From: Bacillota bacterium | GTDB lineage: Bacteria; Bacillota; Sulfobacillia; JACIYH01 | Direction: 5' to 3' | DNA: 64,000 bases | Assembly (NCBI GenBank): GCA_030019365.1 | Contig: JASEFA010000004.1 | Location: 121,418 to 185,417 of the forward strand | Part shown: one piece after another, positions 41,564 to 49,830 of the stretch | How the letters are laid out: each line of letters starts with the position of its first letter | Numbering within the stretch: position 1 is the stretch's first letter | Program-made: the position numbers and the translations under genes | The notes under the pieces: model-generated | The model's database searches: none | The model's input: the letters and a program-made list of their open reading frames with translations, nothing else | What the model was told of the DNA's origin: nothing

Positions 41564-42818
41564 ATGGCGGGTCAGACGCTGGTCGAAAAGGTGCTCAGCC
41601 GCAAGACGGGAAGGCCTGTTCGTGCGGGAAACGTGGTAGTCGCGCCCGTCGACTGCTGCCTGGTTCACGACGGCACGGGAGTGCTTACCTTCCGTGAACT
41701 GCGGGAAATCATGGGAGAGCCGAGGGTTCGTGTTCGCACCCTGGTTTTCCTCGATCATGCTTTCCCGGGCCCCAGGCACGAACTCGCGACCGATCATGTT
41801 GAACTGCGCAGGTTTGCACGCCAGGCGGGGGTGGAGATCCGCGAAGGTCAGGGAGTCTGTCACCAGGTGATGGCCGAAGAGGTGGTACGCCCTGGTGATG
41901 TCGTGGTGGGAGCCGACTCCCACACCTGCATGGGGGGGGGCCCTGGGGGCTTTTGCCACGGGAATGGGGTCCACCGATGTGGCGGTTGCTATGGCCCTCG
42001 GGAAGACTTGGTTTAGGGTCCCCGAGACTACCAGGGTTGAGGTCCGGGGGGAATGGCCCCTCCGCGTGGGGCCAAAAGACCTCGCCCTCTGGCTTATCGG
42101 CCAACTGGGGGCAGAAGGCGCAAGCTACCAGGCTCTCGAGTTCGGTGGGCCGGCGATAGAAGCTCTGGATGTGGATGGCCGCATGACGATCTGCAACATG
42201 GCCGTTGAAGCGGGGGCTAAAACCGGAATCGTTGCATCGGACGAACAGACCCGGAGTTTCCTGGCGGAAATGGGAAGGTCCGTCGAATGGGTGCCGCTTG
42301 CGCCGGACGCTGACGCTCTTTACAGCCGGGTGATCGAGGTCGACGTCACGGACCTCGCTCCCCAGGTTGCCCTGCCCGGTGCGGTGGATCGGGTGAGGCC
42401 GCTCACCGAGGTCGGGGGCCAGCGGGTAGATCAGGTCTACCTCGGTTCGTGCACCAACGCCCGCCTCAGCGACCTGGCCGTGGCTGCGCAGTTGCTGGCC
42501 GGGCGCCGCATACATGAAAGCGTTCGGATGCTGGTGGTGCCTGCCTCGAGGCGCGTGTGGATGCACGCGTTGGAGGCAGGGTACATCCGGATCTTCCTGG
42601 AGGCCGGGGCGGTGGTTTGCCCTGCCACCTGCGGGGCGTGCTCGGGAGTACACATGGGCGTGCTCGGTGATGGGGAGGTATGCTTCAGCACCGCTAACCG
42701 CAACTTCAGGGGACGCATGGGCAGCCCGCGCAGTCATGTCTACCTGGGTTCCCCTGCTGCCGCCGCTGCCGCCGCCCTAGTGGGGGAGATCAGCGATCCG
42801 AGGGAGGTGCAAGCGTGA
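41564..42818 (+). pseudogene. Aconitase-family isomerase large subunit (LeuC/HacA-like), frameshifted
   Basis: Two frames together encode a complete 3-isopropylmalate-dehydratase-type large subunit of about 418 residues. Frame one runs from ATG 41564 (GGAGGAGG 8 bases upstream) through VLSRKTGRPVRAGNVVVAPV, FLDHAFPGPRHELATDH and VVVGADSHTC. Frame two continues with ALGAFATGMGSTDVAVAMAL, YLGSCTNARLSDLAVAA and CPATCGACSG, which carry the three Fe-S cysteines. The frame changes in a run of nine G at 41932-41940; one G fewer restores GADSHTCMGGALGAFATG. All catalytic motifs are otherwise intact, so this may be a sequencing error, a fresh mutation or slippage. Substrate unknown. Confidence 0.82.
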
Positions 42819-43384
42819 CACGTGAAGAGGCGGTGGCGGGAGGTCGTGGAATGACGGAGGCGCAAGCGGGTTTCTCGAATGTGCTAAAGGGCAGGGTGTG
42901 GCGAGTGGGGGACGACATCTCCACAGATCTCATTGCTCCGGGAAGGTACTTTCACCTCCGTTCAAACCTGCCGGAACTGGCACGGCATCTCCTCGAAGAT
43001 GTCAATCCTGATCTTGTGAACCGCATAGTCCCTGGAGACATACTGGTGGCCGGCCGCAACTTCGGGATCGGTTCGAGCCGCGAGCACGCACCTCGCATCA
43101 TTAAGACGAGCGGAATCGCGGCAGTGGTGGCGGACTCTTTCTCGCGCCTGTTCTTCCGAAACGCCATCAACGTCGGCCTGCCTGCGGTGGTGTGCGATAC
43201 AGCTGGCATCGAGGAGGGAGACGTCCTAGAAATCAACCTTGGGCTCGGTGTCCTGACGGATTCCGCCCGTGGTATCGTACGCAACATTCCCCCTCTACCT
43301 CCGGTGATGCTGGAGATTCTCGCCCAAGGGGGTCTCGTGCCGTATGTGAAAAGGCGCGGTGACCTGGCAATCGACGGGGACTGA
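42815..43384 (+). CDS. Aconitase-family isomerase small subunit (LeuD/HacB-like)
   Basis: A 189-residue small (swivel) subunit. It has VWRVGDDISTDLIAPGRYFH and the substrate loop ILVAGRNFGIGSSREHAP, then VVADSFSRLFFRNAINVGLP and IPPLPPVMLEILAQGGLVPY. The GTG start overlaps the large-subunit stop as GTGA. With the large subunit it should form a [4Fe-4S] hydro-lyase that isomerises a hydroxy-di- or tricarboxylate. The setting, with no leuA or leuB, argues against leucine synthesis and for a catabolic acid such as homocitrate, methylcitrate or dimethylmalate types. Confidence 0.87.
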   Translation: MTREEAVAGGRGMTEAQAGFSNVLKGRVWRVGDDISTDLIAPGRYFHLRSNLPELARHLLEDVNPDLVNRIVPGDILVAGRNFGIGSSREHAPRIIKTSGIAAVVADSFSRLFFRNAINVGLPAVVCDTAGIEEGDVLEINLGLGVLTDSARGIVRNIPPLPPVMLEILAQGGLVPYVKRRGDLAIDGD

Positions 43385-43409
43385 GTAACCCAACCGGTAG
43401 CGGGAGGTC

Positions 43410-44177
43410 ATGAATGTGACGTGCGCTGAACGATTGGCCCAATTCGTTGTTCAAACCACCCTTGAGGGTGTCCCAGCGCGCGTTAGGAGGCAGGCCAGGT
43501 TGAGCCTGCTCGATACCATAGGGGCCATGCTCTCTGCCTGGGAAGAACCCAGCACTGGCATTGCGGTGTCGTTGGTCCGGCGGCAGGGAGGGCATCCCGA
43601 GAGCACAATCATGGTGGCCGGGGATCGCGTCCCGGCGCTGGAGGCGGCTTTTTGCCACGGTATGATGGCTCATGCCAACGAGATGGACAACCACACCAAC
43701 CACCGCAGGTCGCTCAACCATCCTGGGGTTACTGTTATACCTCCCGCTCTGGCGGTGGGGGATAAGGTGCGTTCCCGTGGGGCCGATGCTTTGCTGGCGA
43801 TCATACTGGGGTATGAGGTTTCTGGTCGGCTGAGCCTGGCAGTGGAGCCCGGCTGGTTCAACTATAGGCGCGGCTTTCACGAAACGGCCATCTGCGGGGT
43901 ATTTGGAGCCTGCGCCGCGGCTGGGAAGCTGATGGGGCTCGACGCCGAACACCTGGCGACGGGGTTCGGGATCTGCGGGAGCATGGCTGCCGGGTCGTAC
44001 GAGTTCAAGTCGTCGGGCGCCTGGACCAAGCGGCTTCACGCGGCGCATGCCAGCCGCTCAGGAGTTTTGGCGGCGTATCTGGCAGCCGAGGGGTTCAGCG
44101 GACCCCACACTGTTCTGGAAGGGAAAGCGGGCTTCTACCATTGTTACGCAGTATCTGTCTGGGCATCGAGACACTGA
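43410..44177 (+). pseudogene. Truncated MmgE/PrpD-family protein
   Basis: A 255-residue frame covering the N-terminal half of an MmgE/PrpD protein (usually about 450 residues). It has RLSLLDTIGAMLSAWEEPS, CHGMMAHANEMDNHTNHRRS, LLAIILGYEVSGRLSLAVEP and AAHASRSGVLAAYLAAEGFS. Homology ends near GKAGFYHCYA; the KPYPCC region and the rest are missing and the frame stops soon after. The following DNA holds a leuD-like fragment, so a deletion probably joined two genes. Good ribosome binding site GGGAGG. Unlikely to be active. Confidence 0.78.
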
Positions 44178-44236
44178 CAGACATATCGCAACTGCTTGAT
44201 TGCACCGTGGTACCGGGAGCGAGGTGTGGGCGATGA

Positions 44237-44413
44237 CCACGAACTGGCAGGTTGGTAGACCTCACGGCCAGCCGCACTCTCAGCTTTTCCCCCCTGCCCA
44301 CGCTGATGGCCAGCATCCTGGAAGCCGGAGGACTTGTACCGTTTCTCTTGACGTCAGGCGGGGAAGCGGTCAAGCGGTGGCCTCTGGGCGGCAGAGTTCC
44401 AGGATCCGGGTGA
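44237..44413 (+). pseudogene. leuD-like C-terminal fragment
   Basis: A short open frame containing LVDLTASRTLSFSPLPTLM and ASILEAGGLVPFL, which matches the C-terminal end of LeuD-type small subunits and is clearly related to the corresponding end of the intact gene at 42815 (LPPVMLEILAQGGLVPY). No start codon or N-terminal part is present. It is the remnant of a second small subunit and marks a deletion between it and the truncated MmgE/PrpD gene. Homology ends near 44385, and the frame runs into the 3' end of the convergent MmgE/PrpD gene. Confidence 0.65.
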
Positions 44414-45746
44414 TGTCGTCCAATTCGTCGAGTCGCATTACGTAGCGGTATATGAGGTCGGGTGCTTCCCCGGGGAGCGGGGCTGTCGTCCTGGAGCTAA
44501 CGAGGTGGCGAAATTTCCGTACCAGCTCAGCATCGCCGAGAGGATTTGCCGAAGTACCGGATGCGTGTTCCGTGCGGTGTACGTATGTCTTGCCCCCCCT
44601 CGTGCGCACGGTGATCTCTGCCTGGTCTTGCCGAAGTAGTTCGCTGGGTGCGACGCTAACCCGGGCCCTCAGATCAGCAGCGTCGCTCGCCAGCACCCTC
44701 TCGGTAGTGAAGGATTGGGGCCCAACGATGCCGTCTAGCAGCGCCACCGCCACGCAGTGATGGACTGAGAACTTCCCCTCGAGGCCGGTCTGGGGCGCTG
44801 GCTTTCCAGTGAGTTCGAGGACAAGAGGGTGACACTTCAAGTAGATGTCGGTGATACTGTCGGCAGAAACTGCGTCCGTGCGTAGGAGTTCCCGTACGGC
44901 CAGGGCTGAGTCGATCGCCGCGTGGGTCACGACGCCGCACGGGTACGGTTTGAACCCCAGGTTCATGATCTCCCATTCTGTCCCCCAGCCGGCCAGGAGA
45001 GCCGATAAGTTGAACCGGTCAGAGAAGACGGCGCAAAACCCGCGGGGCGCCTCCAGTGCGACCGGGGAGCTGGTGAATCCCTGCCGAGCGAGGAGTGCTG
45101 CCAGGAGGCCGTTCTGAGCGGCTCTTCCAGCATGGAATGGCTTGCTCATGGTACCGAACATCTCGCGTAGGCCGGCGGCCTGGGTGGCCGCAATCCCCAG
45201 GGCATTTGTCGTCTCATCCAGGTCGAGACGGAGAAGCCGCGCGGCAGCTGCTGCAGCCCCTAGCGTGCCGGCAGTGCCGGTCACGTGCCAGCCACGGTCG
45301 TAGTGAGAGGGACATATGGCGCGGGCTACCCGTGCCGCCGTTTCGTAGCCGACCAGGAAAGCCGCTGCAACGTCGGAACCAGTCGAGTGGAGATGCTCCC
45401 CGAGGGCTAACGCGCAGGCCAGGGTGGGCGTGTAGCCGTGCAGAATGGTGGGCAGGTGAGTGTCATCAAAATCGAGGATGTGAGCCATCGTCCCGTTCAC
45501 GAGGGCGGCCCAGAGCATATCAGTTCGTTCCATTCGTCCCAGGATGGTTGCCTGCGGTGCAGTGGCCACCTCCCGACTAACGGCCAGCAGGCTTTGCACC
45601 GCCACGTGGTGTGAGGCGCCCAGCGCCACTCCCAGGAAATCCAGGACACACTGACGAACCCGGTGTCTCACCGCCGCAGGTGCCTGGGCCAGTTCGACCG
45701 ATCTCAGGGCTGCGGCCATTTGCCGGGTAAAACCTTTATGCTCCAT
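44370..45746 (-). CDS. MmgE/PrpD-family protein
   Basis: A complete 458-residue member. Key stretches: VRQCVLDFLGVALGASHHVA, WAALVNGTMAHILDFDDTHL (the HxxDFDD motif near the active site), GWHVTGTAGTLGAAAAAARL, FGTMSKPFHAGRAAQNGLLA and FKPYPCGVVTHAAIDSALA. The family includes 2-methylcitrate dehydratase, cis-aconitate decarboxylase and iminodisuccinate epimerase. The ATG overlaps the stop of the upstream LUD gene (TGATG), so the two are translationally coupled. Which reaction it performs is not deducible, but the presence of an ASL-type lyase next door makes an epimerase role attractive. Confidence 0.88.
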   Translation of the reverse strand: MEHKGFTRQMAAALRSVELAQAPAAVRHRVRQCVLDFLGVALGASHHVAVQSLLAVSREVATAPQATILGRMERTDMLWAALVNGTMAHILDFDDTHLPTILHGYTPTLACALALGEHLHSTGSDVAAAFLVGYETAARVARAICPSHYDRGWHVTGTAGTLGAAAAAARLLRLDLDETTNALGIAATQAAGLREMFGTMSKPFHAGRAAQNGLLAALLARQGFTSSPVALEAPRGFCAVFSDRFNLSALLAGWGTEWEIMNLGFKPYPCGVVTHAAIDSALAVRELLRTDAVSADSITDIYLKCHPLVLELTGKPAPQTGLEGKFSVHHCVAVALLDGIVGPQSFTTERVLASDAADLRARVSVAPSELLRQDQAEITVRTRGGKTYVHRTEHASGTSANPLGDAELVRKFRHLVSSRTTAPLPGEAPDLIYRYVMRLDELDDITRILELCRPEATA

Positions 45747-46405
45747 CAATATCCCAGCCTTTCTCCGACAATTATCACGTGGAAATCCGCGCTGGCGCGG
45801 GGGCGTGCTTCGATGATGGTGGTGACCCGGCACTGGCGGGTGGGAGGCAAACACCCTGTGCACCGAGCCGTTTTAGCGCATGGGGTATTTACCTCCTTAC
45901 GGTGGTACAGCATGGGCGCGGCTACGTTTTTCGCCCGCCATAGGCCGCATTCGAGATTCGGCACCAGCTTGTTGATCCCGGCCACCACGATGACCCTTCG
46001 GGGCCCGAAAATCATGGGACTCACCCTGGTGCCGCTTCCGTCGACGTTCACGAGCGTACCGTCCACCGTGAGCGCGTTAGTGCTGCAAAGAAACACGTCG
46101 GCAGTGAGGCGCCTGCGAGCCGCTTCGTTCGCCTGCTCGACGTTGTCAAAGGGCTGCCAGCCGTCTTCCACCCGGTGGCCTCGCTCCCGCAGGGCCTGCG
46201 GCAGGCCCATCTCGCGGATGGTGACTGAACCACCGAGCGCCACGGCGCTATCGGGCGGCACCAGAGAGAGCACCAGCTCCTTCGCAGCTGCCACGTCTCG
46301 CGAGTAATGGGGCTGGAACTCGTTTTTTCGCAAAGCTTCCAGGCACCTCTGCACCTGGGATTCCACGAACCACTCCCGGGGTGCGTTGTACTGATCTGTC
46401 TGCAT
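45746..46405 (-). CDS. LUD-domain protein (LutC/YkgG-like)
   Basis: A 219-residue protein made of a LUD (DUF162) domain: VLSLVPPDSAVALGGSVTIR, MGLPQALRERGHRVEDGW, a STNALTVDGTLVNVDGSGTR block and FGPRRVIVVAGINKLVPNL. The C-terminus has a Cys group (TPCAKTARCTGC) seen in the single-domain LUD proteins of anaerobes. LUD proteins are linked to lactate and other hydroxyacid oxidation. The ATG follows GGGAGGGGGAACGGAA. It is transcribed divergently from the lyase at 46597, sharing an intergenic region of 191 bases that contains the second copy of the bipartite element. Confidence 0.86.
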   Translation of the reverse strand: MQTDQYNAPREWFVESQVQRCLEALRKNEFQPHYSRDVAAAKELVLSLVPPDSAVALGGSVTIREMGLPQALRERGHRVEDGWQPFDNVEQANEAARRRLTADVFLCSTNALTVDGTLVNVDGSGTRVSPMIFGPRRVIVVAGINKLVPNLECGLWRAKNVAAPMLYHRKEVNTPCAKTARCTGCLPPTRQCRVTTIIEARPRASADFHVIIVGERLGY

Positions 46406-46534
46406 TTCCGTTCCCCCTCCCGATGCGGGGCTGACGTGACTGTACACCGCCCCAAGTTCCCCCCATTCCACCCCTCCAGGGATGCCTTTCGTAGAGTTCC
46501 GAAGGAGGAATTGTGGCGTCCGCGTCGAAATGCG

Positions 46535-46574
46535 ATATTGATATAACATAGCCCACAGGTAATAGCAACTGTGG
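46535..46574 (+). promoter_or_regulatory. Bipartite regulatory element, copy 2 (before the lyase operon)
   Basis: ATATTGATATA (46535-46545) followed, after 19 bases, by GCAACTGTGG (46565-46574), as in copy 1 at 41246-41287 with a spacing difference of 2 bases. TATAAC inside it could serve as a -10. It lies between the divergent LUD and lyase genes and is the natural site for an operator used by the HutC-type regulator at 58129. Confidence 0.62.
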
Positions 46575-46596
46575 CAGGTAGCAAGGAGGAAGCCCG

Positions 46597-47976
46597 GTGA
46601 AGCACACGTACGTTCTTTTGCAGAATGCCTATGGGACGCCGGAGATGCGGAAGGTGTGGACGGAAGAGAACGTGGTGCAGAAATGGCTAGATGTTGAGGT
46701 GGCTCTTACGCGCGCGAACGCCGAGGTAGGCATTATCCCGCGGGAGGCCAGCGACGAAATATGCGCGAAGAGTACCGTTAAGCACCTGACGCCTGAGATG
46801 ATCGGGCGCTTCAAGGCCGACGCCGGTCACCTGATTGTATCCTTCATAAAGGCGTTCGCGGACATGTGCGGGCCTGCCGGTGAGTACTATCACGTTGGTC
46901 CCACGACCCAGGACATACTGGACACCGGTTTGACACTGCAAATCAAGGAAGCCTATCAGCTGCTGCTCAACGATCTTTACCGGCTCGAAGGCGTGCTGGT
47001 TAATTTGGCCCAGAAGCATCGGGATACCGTCATGATGGGCCGTACTCACGGCCAGCACGCAGTTCCCGTCACGTTTGGGTTCAAGGTGGCTGTTTGGGCC
47101 ACGGAGATCCGGGACCACATTGAGCGGCTGAAGGAGCTCTCCAAGCGACTGTTCGTCGCGAATGTATCGGCGGCGTGCGGGACCATGAATACGTTCACCT
47201 ACCTCGTGGGCGCTGAGAAGGCTCGCTGGATACAGAAGCGTGTTGCGGAGGAACTCGGTCTGGGCTGCCCGGTTGCGGACACCCACCAGCGGACGGACCG
47301 TTTTGCCGAGTTCGTCAATACGCTGGCGCTGTTGGTTTCAACGCTGGGCGAGATGGGTCTTGAGATCCGTGACTTGCAGCGGACCGAGGTCCAGGAGGTC
47401 GAGGAGCCCTTCGATTCCGACAAGCAGTACTCATCAAGCACCATGCCCAACAAACGCAATCCGGAACCCAGCGAGTGGCAGGAGGGCCTGGCGAAGATCG
47501 CGCGCGCTAACGCTGCTGCCTTGATGGATATCCAGATGCAGCACGAGCGGGATGCCACCAGGATGGCAGTGGAGTTTTCGTGCATCCCGGAGACCTGCCT
47601 GGTTGCCCACGCTGCGGTCAAGCAGGCCATCAGGATATTCAGCGGGTTGAGGGTGAATGCGGAGAGGATGCGGCAGAATCTATACGCGCAAAAGGATATC
47701 TCGATGGCGGAGCTGGTCATGTTGAAGCTGTACCAGAAGACTGGAAAGAAGGTCACCGCTCATCGCATGGTACACGACATCTCGATGAAGGCATTCGAAA
47801 CGGGGAAGTCCCTCAAAGAGGTTATGACGGAGGCTCCGGAATTCGCCGGCCTCCTGAGTCCCGAGGAGGTGGAAGAGATCACTAATCCTGAGACGTACTA
47901 CGGGAATGCTCCTCAGCAGGTAGACGAGGTGGTAGCTTTCCTCAGAGGGAAGAGGCTCAGTGAGGGCATAGAGTAG
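46597..47976 (+). CDS. Fumarase/adenylosuccinate-lyase superfamily lyase
   Basis: A 459-residue lyase. It has YYHVGPTTQDILDTGLTLQI, the MMGRTHGQHAVPVTFGFKVA block with a conserved catalytic His, and the superfamily signature SSSTMPNKRNPEPSEWQEG with the mobile catalytic serine loop, as in adenylosuccinate lyase, 3-carboxymuconate cycloisomerase and amino-polycarboxylate C-N lyases. Enzymes of this class release fumarate or a related acid from C-N or C-C bonds. The genome context is catabolic, not purine synthesis, so I favour an EDDS- or iminodisuccinate-type lyase. GTG start after AAGGAGGA at 6 bases. Confidence 0.88.
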   Translation: MKHTYVLLQNAYGTPEMRKVWTEENVVQKWLDVEVALTRANAEVGIIPREASDEICAKSTVKHLTPEMIGRFKADAGHLIVSFIKAFADMCGPAGEYYHVGPTTQDILDTGLTLQIKEAYQLLLNDLYRLEGVLVNLAQKHRDTVMMGRTHGQHAVPVTFGFKVAVWATEIRDHIERLKELSKRLFVANVSAACGTMNTFTYLVGAEKARWIQKRVAEELGLGCPVADTHQRTDRFAEFVNTLALLVSTLGEMGLEIRDLQRTEVQEVEEPFDSDKQYSSSTMPNKRNPEPSEWQEGLAKIARANAAALMDIQMQHERDATRMAVEFSCIPETCLVAHAAVKQAIRIFSGLRVNAERMRQNLYAQKDISMAELVMLKLYQKTGKKVTAHRMVHDISMKAFETGKSLKEVMTEAPEFAGLLSPEEVEEITNPETYYGNAPQQVDEVVAFLRGKRLSEGIE

Positions 47977-48062
47977 TCTTACCTCTGAGCCTGGATGCTG
48001 CCTCGGGTCCCCAGCAGTTCGTGTTGGCAGTCTGCGCGCCGGAACGCCAAGGGGGTGAAAGG

Positions 48063-49724
48063 ATGAAGAGGAAGAATAGGGGGGTCGCGCTCGTAGTCGC
48101 GCTGCTGCTTTCAACATCGCTGGTCACAGGCTGCGGCCCAAGCCAAACCAAGTCGCTTGATCCGAGCCGAATGGTGAAGACGATCGAGATCTGGACCATG
48201 ACACCGGAGTACTCCCAAGATCGCTACGAAGCTGCGCTGATGATCGCCGACTGGTGGAAGCAGTTGGGGTTGGATATCCAGGTCAAACCTATGGAGCAGG
48301 CCGTAGTCTCGAAGCAGACGCGTACGCCTCCGTGGGACTTCGACACGTTCATGCTGGAGTGGGCTGGCTCCCCCGAGCGAATAGACCCTCAGCTGTTCAT
48401 CTACCAGATCTTCCACTCGTCCCAGGACGTGGAGGGCGGGAACAATCGTTCAGGTTACAGGAGTCCCAAGTTTGATGATGTGGCTGCAGCTCAGATGCAG
48501 GAAACCGACCTGGAGAAGAGGCGGGAGTACGTCCTTAAGGCTCAGGAGCTGCTCGCGGAAGACGTCCCGGTCATTACCCTGTACTTCCGGAACATGCGTC
48601 AGGCATACAACCACGAACGGTTCTCGGGCATCGTTGAGATGCCCGGGGTCGGCATCAACAATATATGGACACTCTTGCAGGCCGAGCCGAAGACTGCTGA
48701 CCGGGTGCTCAGGATCGCGCACCGTCAGGATTGCGATAACCTCAACCCGATGGCGTCGTTCATCATAACGGACTGGCAGATCCTGTACCTGATATACGAT
48801 ACGCTGGTCAGGATCGGTCCAGACGGGAAACCGGTACCCTCGGCGGCCAGCTCCTGGGAGTTCAAGTCTCCCACTGTGCTTCAAGTGCAGCTGAAGGAAG
48901 GACTTAAGTTCCACGACGGTAAGGCCCTGACGGCCGAAGACGTCAAGTTCACGTTCGAGTACGCGCTCAAGTGGGGGATGCCGAAGGTAGCCGGCTTCGT
49001 GAAACCAGTGAAGGCCGTAAGGGTCATCGGGAACAACGTCCTGGAAATTGAGACCTCCCGACCCACTGGCTCGCTCGTCACGGGAACCCTTGCCGCTGTG
49101 CCCATCCTCCCCAAGCATGTCTGGGAAGGGTTGCTTGAACGGGAGAAGATTGCGAAGCCTGCGGACTGGGAAAACGTGCGCCCGGTGGGCAGCGGCCCCT
49201 TTAAGTTCAAGTACTGGCGCAGGGGCGAGGAGATCAGCCTGGAGACCTTCAAGGAGTATCACACTCCGGCGAAGATTGACGGCATCCTCCAAACCGTCTA
49301 CCCCAGCCCCGACGCTGTGCTGGGTGCCATGGAACTGGGCAAGGCGGATCTCACCAACCAGGAGCTGGCCCCGATCCACGCCGACAAGGCAGCGCAAATC
49401 AAGCATCTCACTGTGACGGAAACGCCTGGTATTGGCTGGGCGTATATCGGACTGAACATGCGGCGCGAGCCCTTCAGTGATCCCGTTTTCCGGCAAGCCC
49501 TGGCTCACGCGACCAACTGCGCCGAGCTGGTGGAAGTGCTGCTTGACGGGCACGGAGTCCCTGGAGGGGCCGGCCGTGTGATAAGCCCGGCCAATGCGTT
49601 CTGGCACAACCCGAATGTCAAGCAACACGAGTTCAGTATCGATCTGGCCCGTAAACTGCTCGCGGATGCGGGTTACGAATGGGACAAGGAGGGTCGGCTG
49701 TATTACCCTGCCGCGCGCAAATAG
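48063..49724 (+). CDS. Family-5 (oligopeptide-type) substrate-binding lipoprotein, apparently circularly permuted
   Basis: A 553-residue lipoprotein (signal ALVVALLLSTSLVTGC). In normal family-5 binding proteins the mature chain begins with a segment like RVLRIAHRQDCDNLNPM and ends with a domain holding the DxDPQLF, NRSGYRSPKFD and AEDVPVITLYF motifs. Here that C-terminal domain comes first (residues about 40-215: ADWWKQLGLDIQVKPM, DTFMLEWAGSPERIDPQLF), and the normal N-terminal and middle domains follow (about 225-553), ending at LARKLLADAGYEWDKEGRLY, exactly where the moved domain would usually begin. All parts appear present, so the protein should fold. It serves the importer encoded downstream. 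Confidence 0.85.
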   Translation: MKRKNRGVALVVALLLSTSLVTGCGPSQTKSLDPSRMVKTIEIWTMTPEYSQDRYEAALMIADWWKQLGLDIQVKPMEQAVVSKQTRTPPWDFDTFMLEWAGSPERIDPQLFIYQIFHSSQDVEGGNNRSGYRSPKFDDVAAAQMQETDLEKRREYVLKAQELLAEDVPVITLYFRNMRQAYNHERFSGIVEMPGVGINNIWTLLQAEPKTADRVLRIAHRQDCDNLNPMASFIITDWQILYLIYDTLVRIGPDGKPVPSAASSWEFKSPTVLQVQLKEGLKFHDGKALTAEDVKFTFEYALKWGMPKVAGFVKPVKAVRVIGNNVLEIETSRPTGSLVTGTLAAVPILPKHVWEGLLEREKIAKPADWENVRPVGSGPFKFKYWRRGEEISLETFKEYHTPAKIDGILQTVYPSPDAVLGAMELGKADLTNQELAPIHADKAAQIKHLTVTETPGIGWAYIGLNMRREPFSDPVFRQALAHATNCAELVEVLLDGHGVPGGAGRVISPANAFWHNPNVKQHEFSIDLARKLLADAGYEWDKEGRLYYPAARK

Positions 49725-49751
49725 GGATGGGAGCGTTGCGGCGCTGGGCTA

Positions 49752-49789
49752 GCGTTTCGTGGTGCACCCCGGGGTGCACCACGAAACGC
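49752..49789. repeat. Perfect 38-bp palindrome between the binding-protein and permease genes
   Basis: The arms GCGTTTCGTGGTGCACCCC and its exact complement meet without a loop. As RNA it would form a very stable hairpin 27 bases after the binding-protein stop and 41 bases before the permease start. There is no T run, so it more likely protects the upstream mRNA or reduces read-through than ends transcription. Confidence 0.9.
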
Positions 49790-49830
49790 GGGGTGAGTTC
49801 TGGACTAGCGGTCAGTGGGAGGGCCTAGGG

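Noticed and set aside
41564..43384. Leucine biosynthesis leuCD
   Set aside because: No leuA or leuB, and the neighbours are MmgE/PrpD, lyase and transporter genes; assigned only to the aconitase/IPM dehydratase family.
46597..47976. Housekeeping purB
   Set aside because: The superfamily signature fits, but no purine genes are nearby and the gene is embedded in a catabolic operon arrangement, so I did not assign the symbol.
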